From Caulobacter sp. FWC26 (GTDB taxonomy: Bacteria > Pseudomonadota > Alphaproteobacteria > Caulobacterales > Caulobacteraceae): DNA of 64,000 nt. A model generated the notes under the pieces. The model searched no databases, was not told the origin of the DNA, and was given only the letters and a program-made list of their open reading frames with translations. Position numbers and translations under genes: made by a program. The stretch is from contig NZ_CP033875.1 of assembly GCF_002742645.2 (NCBI RefSeq), positions 1 to 64,000 of the forward strand, read 5' to 3'. This document shows positions 56,681 to 64,000 of this stretch, in pieces; within the stretch, counting starts at the first letter, position 1, and each line of letters starts with the position of its first letter.

Positions 56681-57715
56681 CTAGGCCCCCCAGAAACCGA
56701 CCAGCTTCTTGACCTCGGCCAGCGTCGGGGCGGCCGCCTCGCGCGCCTTTTCAGCGCCCTTGGCCAGGATGGCGTCCAGCACCGCCGGATCGCCCAGCAA
56801 GCCGCGCATCCGCTCGCCCACTGGCGCCAGGCTCTCGACCGCCAGCTCGGCCAGGGCCGGCTTGAAGGTCCCAAAGCCCTTGCCGGCGTACTCGGCCAGA
56901 ACCTCAGCCTTGGTCTTGCCGGCCAGGGCCGCGAAGATACCCACCAGGTTGTCGGCCTCGGCGCGGGTCGCCAACTCCTCCACCGTCTCCGGCAGCGGTT
57001 CCGGATCGGTGCGGGCCTTCTTGACCTTGGCGGCGATGTCGTCGGCCGTGTCGGTCAGGTTGATGCGCGAATAGTCCGACGGATCCGACTTGCTCATCTT
57101 GGCCGAGCCGTCCCGCAGGCTCATGACCCGCGCGCCGGGGCCTTGGATCAGTGGATCGGGCAGCGGGAAGAAGCCTGGCGCATTGAAGTCGTGGTTGAAC
57201 TTCTGGGCGATGTCGCGGGTCAGCTCCAGGTGCTGCTTCTGGTCCTCGCCGACCGGCACATGGGTAGCCTTGTAGATCAGGATGTCGGCCGCCTGCAGCA
57301 CCGGATAGGTGTAGAGGCCCACCGAGCTGCGCTCCTTGTGCTTGCCGCTCTTCTCCTTGAACTGGGTCATGCGGTCCAGCCAGCCGAGACGCGCGACGCA
57401 GTTGAAGATCCACGAGAGCTCGGCGTGCTCGCGCACCGCCGATTGCGGGAAGATCGTCGCCTTGTCCGGGTCCAGGCCCGAGGCGATGTAGGCCGCGGCG
57501 ATCTCGCGGGTCTGCTGGGCCAGGGCCGCTGGGTCCTGCCAGACGGTGATGGCGTGCAGGTCGGCCACGAAGATGAATGTGTCGATCTCGTGCTGCAGGC
57601 GGGTGAACTTCACCAGTGCGCCCAGATAGTTGCCCAGGTGCAGCGCGCCCGAGGGCTGGACGCCGGAAAGCACGCGGGGCGGGCCCGCATAGGTGACGGG
57701 AGCTTGGTCGGTCAT
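56681..57715 (-). CDS. trpS: Tryptophanyl-tRNA synthetase
   Basis: Class I aminoacyl-tRNA synthetase of 344 residues. It has the HIGH-type motif GALHLGN near residue 28, the KMSKS loop [12 protein letters not shown] and [17 protein letters not shown] for tryptophan binding. Length is typical. It follows murJ in the same direction with a 136-base gap. Confidence 0.98.
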   Translation of the reverse strand: MTDQAPVTYAGPPRVLSGVQPSGALHLGNYLGALVKFTRLQHEIDTFIFVADLHAITVWQDPAALAQQTREIAAAYIASGLDPDKATIFPQSAVREHAELSWIFNCVARLGWLDRMTQFKEKSGKHKERSSVGLYTYPVLQAADILIYKATHVPVGEDQKQHLELTRDIAQKFNHDFNAPGFFPLPDPLIQGPGARVMSLRDGSAKMSKSDPSDYSRINLTDTADDIAAKVKKARTDPEPLPETVEELATRAEADNLVGIFAALAGKTKAEVLAEYAGKGFGTFKPALAELAVESLAPVGERMRGLLGDPAVLDAILAKGAEKAREAAAPTLAEVKKLVGFWGA

Positions 57716-57851
57716 GGCTCTAAGCCTTGCTGTCGAATGCGATTGAAATGGCCAGGCGCAGGGGCGCGACGCGTCAAGACGCGCGGATCGAAATCAGCAG
57801 GAGCCGCGCCATCGCGGCGTTTGGAGACCGATCGGAGCCATGCTCCGCTGG

Positions 57852-59501
57852 TTAGCCTCCCCGCCGGCATGGATCAAGCCTTGGCCCGGCGCAGGGCGGC
57901 CTTGACCTCGGAGGGCTTGACCCCCCGAACAGGAACAGCAGCGGGGGATAGACCGCCAGGGCGGCCAAGCAGGTCAGGGCCAGGGCGGCCTCCTTGGCCC
58001 CGAGGGCGTGGCCGGTCAGGCCCATGGCCCGCAGCGGAGCTTCGATCGCCTCGCGCCAGTGCGCGGCGGCGGCCAGCAGAAGGCCCATGCCCAGGCTCGC
58101 CAAAAGGATCCGCGCCAGGCGCGACCACGTCGCGAGGGTCGGATTGTAGTGCCCCTGCCGCCAGAGGCCGAACGCCATCTGGGCGACGTTGATCCAGGAG
58201 GCCACGGCGGTGGCGGCGGCGATGCCTTGCACGCCGAACAGGTGGAAGAACAGGAAGCCCAGCGCGATGTTCACCGCCACCGAGATCAGGGCGAAGCGCA
58301 TCGGGCTCTTGGTGTCGCCGCGGGCGAAGAAGGCGCGCGAATAGAGCTGCTGCAACACGAAGGCGGGTGTGCCCAGGCCGTAGAAGAACAGCGCCGCCGC
58401 CGTCTGGCTGGCGTCATAGGCGGTGAACTGGCCGCGCGTGTACAGGCCGTCCGACAGGAACCCGGGCATGGCCACGAGGGCGGCGGCGGCGGGCAGGGTG
58501 AAGGCCATGGCCAGGGTCATGGCCTGGTCCATGGCGGTCTGGGCGTCGTCGCCATCGCCGGACTGCACCGCGCGCGAGAGGCGCGGCAGCAGGGCCACGC
58601 CAATGGCCACGCCCACCAGGCCCAGCGGCAGCTGATACAGGCGGTCGGCGGTCGCCAGCCAGGTGCGGCCGCCCGGCACGTGGCTGGCCAGGTTGCTGGA
58701 GATGAAGATATTGACCTGGGTGGCGCTGGCCGCGAGGGCGCCGGGGATGGCCTTGCCGATCAGCTCGCGCACCTCGGGCGTCAGGCGCGGCAGCCGCCAG
58801 TGGACCTTGGCGCCGGACTTGTTGACCCCCCACACCAGCAGCGCCGCCTGAGCCACGCCCGCGACGATCACGCCAACCGATCCCCACTGGGCGGCGCCGA
58901 CGGCGGTGGTCTGCGGCAGGATGAAGATCAGGGTGGCGATGTTCAGCAGGATCGGCGCGCCCGCCGACAGGATGAAGTGGTCCCGAGCGTTCAGCACGCC
59001 CGACAGGTGCGCGACGATCGCCATGCAGGGCAGGTAGGGCATGGTGATCTGAGTCAGAAGCACCGCCAACTTGTACTTCTCGGTGCCCCAGCCGAAGCCG
59101 GGGCTGATCAGCATCATCAGCCAGGGCATGGCCAGCTGGCAGATGACGGTGATGAGGATGGTCGAGGCCGCCAGGGTAGCCATGGCGTCGGCGGCCAGGA
59201 TGTCGGCCTTGTCCTCGCCATCACGCTGCAGAGACTTGGCGTAGGCCGGGACGAAAGCGGCGGCGAAGGCGCCTTCGGCGAAGAAGCGGCGGAAGAGGTT
59301 AGGGAAGGCGAGCGCGGTGTTGTAGGCGTCGGCCGCCGGCGTGGCGCTGGCGCCCATCCGGTAAGACACCGCCAGGTCCCGGAAAAAGCCCATGAACCGG
59401 CTGACCAGCGTCAGTCCCGAATAGATCACCGAGGACCTGAAAAGACCGCCCTTCTTGGGCGGGGTCTCGGAGGCGGGAGCGGGCGGCGCGGTGTCGGTCA
59501 C
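57852..59501 (-). CDS. murJ: Lipid II flippase MurJ (MviN), apparent C-terminal frameshift
   Basis: Inner-membrane flippase for peptidoglycan lipid II, MOP superfamily, about 14 membrane segments. SSVIYSGLTLVSRFMGFFRD, the conserved Arg/Asp residues and FFAEGAFAAAFVPAY are all present. The last normal residues are LLFLFGG; after that the current frame gives an abnormal Ser/Pro/Arg/Cys-rich tail. The other frame continues with VKPSEVKAALRRAKA and stops at 57874, a more natural end. A run of six G (57921-57926 on the plus strand as C) lies at the switch; seven G would restore the natural frame. It may be a sequencing error or a true shift. Start GTG 59501. Confidence 0.92.
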   Translation of the reverse strand: MTDTAPPAPASETPPKKGGLFRSSVIYSGLTLVSRFMGFFRDLAVSYRMGASATPAADAYNTALAFPNLFRRFFAEGAFAAAFVPAYAKSLQRDGEDKADILAADAMATLAASTILITVICQLAMPWLMMLISPGFGWGTEKYKLAVLLTQITMPYLPCMAIVAHLSGVLNARDHFILSAGAPILLNIATLIFILPQTTAVGAAQWGSVGVIVAGVAQAALLVWGVNKSGAKVHWRLPRLTPEVRELIGKAIPGALAASATQVNIFISSNLASHVPGGRTWLATADRLYQLPLGLVGVAIGVALLPRLSRAVQSGDGDDAQTAMDQAMTLAMAFTLPAAAALVAMPGFLSDGLYTRGQFTAYDASQTAAALFFYGLGTPAFVLQQLYSRAFFARGDTKSPMRFALISVAVNIALGFLFFHLFGVQGIAAATAVASWINVAQMAFGLWRQGHYNPTLATWSRLARILLASLGMGLLLAAAAHWREAIEAPLRAMGLTGHALGAKEAALALTCLAALAVYPPLLFLFGGSSPPRSRPPCAGPRLDPCRRGG

Positions 59502-59588
59502 GCCCGGCTTCTGGGCGCTCGACGGAAAGGCGTCAAGGGCTGCTCTGAGCCCATGCCGCCTTCATCGCGTGAGCCCGCTCGCCTGCGT

Positions 59589-61385
59589 CTAGGCGGCCAC
59601 GCGCGCGTCCTCGCGCGTGATCCGCAGTTCGCCCATCCGCTGGGCCAGTCGCGTGGCTTCCTGGGCCAGGGAATGGCTGGCGGCGGTGGTTTCCTCGACC
59701 ATGGCGGCGTTCTGCTGCGTCACCTGGTCCATCTGGTTCATGGTGGCGTTGATCTCGGTGAGACCGCGCGCCTGCTCGGTGGTCGAGGCGGCCATGGCGC
59801 CCACCAGATCGTCGATCTCGTCGACCTCTTGAGCGATCGCGCGCAGGGCCTCGCCCGTGCGGCCGACGAACTCGACGCCCTGGCCGACCTCGGTGGTGCT
59901 GGCGCTGATCAAGGTCTTGATCTCCTTGGCGGCGTCGGCGGAGCGCTGGGCCAGGGCCCGCACTTCCTGCGCCACCACGGCGAAGCCACGGCCCGCCTCG
60001 CCCGCCCGCGCGGCTTCGACCCCGGCGTTTAGCGCGAGGAGGTTCGTCTGGAAGGCGATCTCGTCGATGACGCCAATGATCTGGCCGATCTGGCTGGAGG
60101 ATTTCTCGATGGCCCCCATCGCCTCGACGGCCTGGCCGACCACGGAGCCCGAAGCGTCGGCGGCGCGACGGGCGCGTTCCACCACTTGGCGGGCGCGGGC
60201 CGCGCCCTCGGCGGTCTGGCGCACCGTGCTGGTGATCTGATCCAGCGCCGCCACGGCCTCCTCAAGGCTGGCGGCCTGACGCTCGGTGCGCAGGGCCAGG
60301 TCGTCCGCCGCTTCGGAAATCTCCGCCGCGCCCCCGTGAATAGCCCTGGTCGCGTCGATCGAAGCGGCGATCACGCCCGACAGCTTCTCGACGGCGGCGT
60401 TGAAGTCGACCCGCAGCGCCTCGTAGCCGGCTGGGAACGGGCGCTCGATCCGGTGGCTGAGGTCGCCATTGGACATGTGGCCAAGCGCTTGCGCCAGGCT
60501 CTCGACAACAGCTTTTTGCGTGGCCTCGGCTTCCGCCCGGCGGCGTTCGCTTTCGCGGCGCTCGATCTCGAGCGCGTCGCGCACATCGGCGGCCTCCAAC
60601 TCCTTTCGGCGGGCCTCCACCGTGTCGTGGAAGCTGCGCAGCGCGTCGCTCATCTGGCCGATCTCGTCCTGGCTTCGTTTCTTCGGCAGGACCACGTCGA
60701 GGTCTCCGGCGGCCAGCCGGCGCAGGCAATGTGTAATCTCAGTGAGCGGCGCCACCAGGCCCCGGCGGGCGACGAGCATCAAGAGCGCCGCCAAGGCGGC
60801 CGCCAACACGAGAAGCCCCGCCATGACCGCCTGGCCCAGCAGCCCCAGCGACTTGGCGGCGTCCGCGTCGTACGAGGCCGCAGCCTCGATCTCGGTCGAG
60901 GCGGCCTCCATCTTGTCCTCGAGCGCCGAGAACTGCTGACCAAAGCCGGCGAGCTTGGCGTTTGCGCCGGCGGGGTCGACATCAGCGGCGGCGACGATTT
61001 CCTCGGCGGCGGCGATATAGGCGCTGAGCGGCGCCTCGACGGCCTGCAGGGCGCTCTTGGTCCGGGGGTTCTCGGCCAGTTTGCCGCTCTCGGCGATATC
61101 ATCCCGGAAGGCCTGGGTATGTTCGGCCAGGTCCGCTCGCACGGCCTTGAGGTCGACGCCAAGCGCAGGGTCGCTGGACATGATCGCGCCCATGACGTCC
61201 GCGCGCAGCGCGTCGTGCATCATGTCTGCGTGCATGTGCAGGCGAAGGATCCTGGCGGAGGCTTCCGCACGGGTCAGGGCGGAGTCCAGGCTCAAGGCCA
61301 CCCACAAGCCCGCGCCGGCCGTGGCGGCGCAAAGCAGCGCCGCGCCGCCGGCCGCGCCCATGACCTTCTGACCTAAGGACGCCAT
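59589..61385 (-). CDS. Methyl-accepting chemotaxis protein
   Basis: A 598-residue chemoreceptor. Two membrane segments flank a periplasmic, mainly helical sensing domain of about 150 residues. Then come a HAMP region (LVAPLTEITHCLRRLAAGDL), a second HAMP-like helical pair (GHMSNGDLSHRI), and the signalling domain with the hairpin tip IDEIAFQTNLLALNAGVEAARAGEAGRGFAVVA. It ends without a NWETF-like CheR/CheB docking peptide. The start is the ATG at 61385, with GGGAG at 8 bases. Its ligand is unknown. Confidence 0.96.
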   Translation of the reverse strand: MASLGQKVMGAAGGAALLCAATAGAGLWVALSLDSALTRAEASARILRLHMHADMMHDALRADVMGAIMSSDPALGVDLKAVRADLAEHTQAFRDDIAESGKLAENPRTKSALQAVEAPLSAYIAAAEEIVAAADVDPAGANAKLAGFGQQFSALEDKMEAASTEIEAAASYDADAAKSLGLLGQAVMAGLLVLAAALAALLMLVARRGLVAPLTEITHCLRRLAAGDLDVVLPKKRSQDEIGQMSDALRSFHDTVEARRKELEAADVRDALEIERRESERRRAEAEATQKAVVESLAQALGHMSNGDLSHRIERPFPAGYEALRVDFNAAVEKLSGVIAASIDATRAIHGGAAEISEAADDLALRTERQAASLEEAVAALDQITSTVRQTAEGAARARQVVERARRAADASGSVVGQAVEAMGAIEKSSSQIGQIIGVIDEIAFQTNLLALNAGVEAARAGEAGRGFAVVAQEVRALAQRSADAAKEIKTLISASTTEVGQGVEFVGRTGEALRAIAQEVDEIDDLVGAMAASTTEQARGLTEINATMNQMDQVTQQNAAMVEETTAASHSLAQEATRLAQRMGELRITREDARVAA

Positions 61386-61532
61386 GCCGTCATCTCCCGG
61401 AAGTCCAAATCGGGGCAATGATGACGGGCGACCCTTCTAACGAGCCTTAACCGGAGTGTTCTCGCCTCAGTGGCATAACGTCGCAGACAGGTATCACTGT
61501 TATGCTGGCGTCCTGCGCTCGGCGCGCCACCG

Positions 61533-62306
61533 CTAGCGCGGGATCTCGGCGGTCTTCACCAGCGCCACCTGACGGTAAACGGCGGCGATCTCGAAGTAGC
61601 GCCCGAAGGTGGCGTGAAACTGGTCGACGGCCTGCTTCACGCCCGGTCCGCCGATCTCGCTGACGTCGTGCCAGTAGTCGTCCAGCACCATCATGCCGCC
61701 GACGCTGAGCAGGCTGGCGCAGAAGCACAGGTCGATCAGCACGGCCAGGGCCGTATGGCTGCCGTCGACATAGATCAGGTCGAACTGCTCGCCCCGCTCC
61801 AGCATTTGCGGCAGGACATAGGTCGAGAAGCCCTTATGCGTCGTCAGGCTCCTGAAACCGCACTTGTCCATGTTGCGGCGAAAGCGCGGCTCGACCGCGT
61901 GATACTTTTCTTCTGGGTTCAGCGCCTCGTCGAACCAGGGATCGATCACCGTGACGGCCAGGCGATCGGGGAGCAGCCAGTCCATGAAGGCCAGGTTGCG
62001 GCCCTCATAGGCGCCGATCTCCATGTAGCGGATGGCCTCGCCCGCCGGGCGCTTGGCCGCGAAGTCGCGCAGCAGCGGCGTCACGAACGGAATGTTGTTG
62101 CTGGCCCAGGTCGAGGTGAACTCGAAGCCCTTGTCGGCGGCGTGGGCGTTGAAGGCCCCGACCACGGCGTGATCACGCGGACCGCCCAGCATGGTCTTGG
62201 CCAGGTTCGGCGCCAGGCGCGGATTGACCTTGGTCAGCGAGCGCAGCTTCGAGAGGCCGCCGCGATGGGTGACCGTCTCGGCGTCGAAGTGCATGTCGGC
62301 GGTCAT
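61533..62306 (-). CDS. Class I SAM-dependent methyltransferase (Methyltransf_24 type)
   Basis: A 257-residue methyltransferase: the AdoMet motif I in YMEIGAYEGRNLAFM, an acidic residue after the second strand in VTVIDPWF, and FDLIYVDGSHTALAVLIDL for motif IV. LDDYWHDVSEIGGPGVKQAVDQF is the usual substrate-side segment of this family, which includes sugar and small-molecule O-methylases. Acceptor unknown. The start has GGAGGA 9 bases upstream. It is downstream of the Rieske protein gene on the same strand. Confidence 0.83.
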   Translation of the reverse strand: MTADMHFDAETVTHRGGLSKLRSLTKVNPRLAPNLAKTMLGGPRDHAVVGAFNAHAADKGFEFTSTWASNNIPFVTPLLRDFAAKRPAGEAIRYMEIGAYEGRNLAFMDWLLPDRLAVTVIDPWFDEALNPEEKYHAVEPRFRRNMDKCGFRSLTTHKGFSTYVLPQMLERGEQFDLIYVDGSHTALAVLIDLCFCASLLSVGGMMVLDDYWHDVSEIGGPGVKQAVDQFHATFGRYFEIAAVYRQVALVKTAEIPR

Positions 62307-62362
62307 GGTCCCGGCTCCTCCATCGGTTGCGGGGAGACTAGGACCAAGGTCTTAAGGAAGGG

Positions 62363-62731
62363 TCAGGCCGTGACGATCTGTCCGTCGCGCACCATGACGG
62401 GCCAGGGCGTCAGGCGGGCGCTGGTCGGACAGGGCCCGGCTACGCAGCCGCCGTCCTCGATACGGAACAGGGCCGCGTGGCCGGCGCACAGGATCAGGTC
62501 GTTGTCGCGGGTCAGGTAGCGCCCCGCAAAACCGGCCAGGGGCCAGCCGGCATGCGGACAGCTGTCGACGTAGCCGACGAGGGTCTCGCCCTTGCGCACC
62601 ACGAAGCCGGCGAACATCGCGTCGCCCTCGCGCCAGCGAAAGCCCTTCGACCCGGGCGAGGGGACCTCGTCCAGGTCGCAGAGCAAGGTTCCCGCTGGCG
62701 GGCGGGCGGGATTGTCGTCAGCGTCCCGCAA
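62363..62731 (-). CDS. Small Rieske [2Fe-2S] protein
   Basis: A 122-residue Rieske ferredoxin-like protein. The two cluster motifs are CPHAGWP and CAGHAALF, supplying C-x-H and C-x2-H, spaced as expected. No signal peptide or membrane segment is seen, so it is cytoplasmic. It starts four bases after the YciI gene and could act as an electron carrier for an oxygenase; a partner enzyme is not obvious nearby (the P450 at 55 kb is not in the same operon). Confidence 0.88.
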   Translation of the reverse strand: MRDADDNPARPPAGTLLCDLDEVPSPGSKGFRWREGDAMFAGFVVRKGETLVGYVDSCPHAGWPLAGFAGRYLTRDNDLILCAGHAALFRIEDGGCVAGPCPTSARLTPWPVMVRDGQIVTA

Positions 62732-62735
62732 GGGC

Positions 62736-63017
62736 TCAGAGCGCGCCGACGGCCACGCGCCAGGGGCGGACTTCGACGCTTTCGAACACCCCGGCGGCGG
62801 TGAAGGGGTCGTTGTCAGCCTGGGCCTGGGCGGCGGCCAGATCTTCGGCTTCGACGATCAGCAGCGAGCCGATCGGATTGCCATCGTCGCCCAGCAGCGC
62901 GCCGGCTAGCTTCAGGCCCGTCGACTGGTTCAGATAGTCGAGGTGGGTGGGACGTGTGGCCAGCCGGGTTTCCAGCGCGCCGGGCTTGTCCTTGCAGATG
63001 ATGGCGAAGAGGGCCAT
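62736..63017 (-). CDS. YciI-family protein
   Basis: A 93-residue ferredoxin-like fold protein. It begins FAIICKDKPGALE, includes RPTHLDYL with the conserved His and Asp, and ends with PFTAAGVFESVEVRPW, all typical of YCII. Members are dimers sometimes fused to dehydratases or sigma factors; role unknown. It lies 17 bases after the gpsA stop. Confidence 0.93.
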   Translation of the reverse strand: MALFAIICKDKPGALETRLATRPTHLDYLNQSTGLKLAGALLGDDGNPIGSLLIVEAEDLAAAQAQADNDPFTAAGVFESVEVRPWRVAVGAL

Positions 63018-63034
63018 GCGGGCGGTCCTTTTGA

Positions 63035-64000
63035 TCAGGTTTCGGGTTTGAGAGGGCGCGACAGCAGGCCGGCTATGGCCGCGTCGACCGCGACCTCGCC
63101 CGCCAGGATGGCCGCGACGGCCTCGCAGATCGGCGCCTCGACGCCGACCTTGCGGGCCAGGGCGCGCACGGCGGGGGCCGAGGCCACGCCTTCGGCGACC
63201 GAGACCTTGCCCGCCAGCGCCTGTTCCAGGGTCAGGCCCTGGCCGAGCGCAAGGCCGACGCTCATGTTGCGCGACTGCGGGCTGGAGCAGGTGAGGACCA
63301 GGTCGCCCAGGCCGCAAAGGCCGGCCAGGGTCTCCGGGCGCGCGCCCAGCGCCACGGCCAGGCGCGTCAGCTCCGCGAAGCCGCGGGTGATCACCGTGGC
63401 GTGGGCGTTGCGGCCCAAGCCCTTGCCCTCGACGATGCCGCAGGCGATGGCCAGCACGTTCTTCACCGCCCCGCCGGCCTCAGCCCCGATCAGGTCGCTC
63501 GCCGTATAGGGACGGAAGGTCGGGATGGCGATCGCCTCGGCGATGGCGCGGCCCAGGGTCTCGTCTTCGCACGCCAGGGTGACGGCGGCGGGCAGGTTGC
63601 GGGCCACCTCGCCGGCGAAGCTGGGACCCGACAGCACGGCGATCGGCGCGCCCGGCAGGGCTTCGGCCGCCACGTCGGTCATCAGCTTCAGCGAGCCCTG
63701 CTCGACGCCCTTGGAGCACAGGACGACCGGCGCGGTAGCCTTGCGATGCGGAGCGAAGGCGGTCAGGGCCGCGCGCAGGTGTTGGGCGGGGGCGACCGCC
63801 AGGATCAGGTCGCAGTCGGCCAGGTCCGCAAGGTCGGCGACCGCCTTGATCCCCGGCTCCAGCGCTATGCCAGGCAGGAAGACGGCGTTCTCGTGAGCCG
63901 TGTTGACGGAGGCGACGACTTCCGGCTCGCGCGCCTGCAGCGTCACCGCAAGGCCGGCCCGGGCCGCCACCTGAGCCAGGGCCGTGCCCCAGGCGCCGGC
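63035..64000 (-). CDS. gpsA: NAD(P)-dependent glycerol-3-phosphate dehydrogenase, 5' end outside the window
   Basis: Reduces dihydroxyacetone phosphate to sn-glycerol 3-phosphate for phospholipid synthesis. About 322 residues are present; the N-terminus is cut at the window edge in the nucleotide-binding loop ([10 protein letters not shown], of GxGxxG). Visible motifs are [11 protein letters not shown], the catalytic-lysine region [19 protein letters not shown], and [12 protein letters not shown] with SRN for phosphate. The open frame continues past an internal GTG, confirming the true start is upstream. Confidence 0.97.
   Translation of the reverse strand, partial: AGAWGTALAQVAARAGLAVTLQAREPEVVASVNTAHENAVFLPGIALEPGIKAVADLADLADCDLILAVAPAQHLRAALTAFAPHRKATAPVVLCSKGVEQGSLKLMTDVAAEALPGAPIAVLSGPSFAGEVARNLPAAVTLACEDETLGRAIAEAIAIPTFRPYTASDLIGAEAGGAVKNVLAIACGIVEGKGLGRNAHATVITRGFAELTRLAVALGARPETLAGLCGLGDLVLTCSSPQSRNMSVGLALGQGLTLEQALAGKVSVAEGVASAPAVRALARKVGVEAPICEAVAAILAGEVAVDAAIAGLLSRPLKPET

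Noticed and set aside
61473..61505. Inverted repeat GCATAAC/GTTATGC between the chemoreceptor and the methyltransferase
   Set aside because: Seven-base arms with a 19-base gap are weak, and no promoter elements or T-run accompany them.

Overview
This window is high-GC alphaproteobacterial chromosome. Gene order and protein sequences point to Caulobacter, probably C. vibrioides (crescentus) or a close relative. Supporting signs are dnaA next to alkB and dnaKJ, a CYP153-type P450, intergenic CcrM sites (GANTC), and the run fur, miaB, phoH, ybeY, corC, lnt, metK. This assignment is from recognition only; no database search was run. About 54 protein genes cover nearly all of the sequence. I saw no tRNA, rRNA, CRISPR array, insertion sequence, integrase or prophage.

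Region by region. 1-12 kb: dnaA, alkB, the heat-shock operon dnaK-dnaJ, a TonB-C-domain protein, mutS and glnD. 12-18.5 kb: the compact molybdenum cofactor operon moaA-D-E-B-C. Divergent from it is a MobA/MocA-like nucleotidyltransferase, and next comes a two-subunit Tat-exported molybdenum hydroxylase of the isoquinoline 1-oxidoreductase type. This puts cofactor synthesis, nucleotide attachment and a user enzyme side by side. 18.7-29.4 kb is the most accessory part: an MliC-like lysozyme inhibitor, a shortened CysG-like protein, an MFS transporter with an unusual loop, a four-PAS hybrid histidine kinase, a PKHD hydroxylase and TonB receptor pair behind a Fur-like box, a secreted RNase T2 and a DUF1206 membrane protein.

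29.5-42.6 kb, all on the minus strand, is the translation and RNA block rimP-nusA-ylxR-infB and rbfA-truB-rpsO-pnp. It is interrupted by two small exported proteins, a dienelactone hydrolase and an unrecognised 185-residue protein. 42.8-54.5 kb holds ppa on the plus strand, then a long minus-strand series: a DUF1131 lipoprotein, tsaB, rimI, fur, miaB, phoH, ybeY, corC, lnt, an XRE regulator, metK and trmB. Many of these genes overlap by 1-4 bases, which suggests translational coupling. 53.9-64 kb holds a RutE-like nitroreductase, an Nfu scaffold, CYP153, trpS, murJ (with an apparent C-terminal frameshift), a chemoreceptor, a methyltransferase, a Rieske protein, a YciI protein and gpsA, which runs off the end.

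Most of what is unexplained lies between genes. There is a family of TAGAGC-flanked nested inverted repeats (four copies), two other compound palindromic intergenic elements, a leader before rimP-nusA with a terminator-like hairpin and a sequestered start codon, and a metK promoter whose -10 is overlapped by both a perfect palindrome and a CcrM site. No clearly new defence or biosynthetic system is visible.
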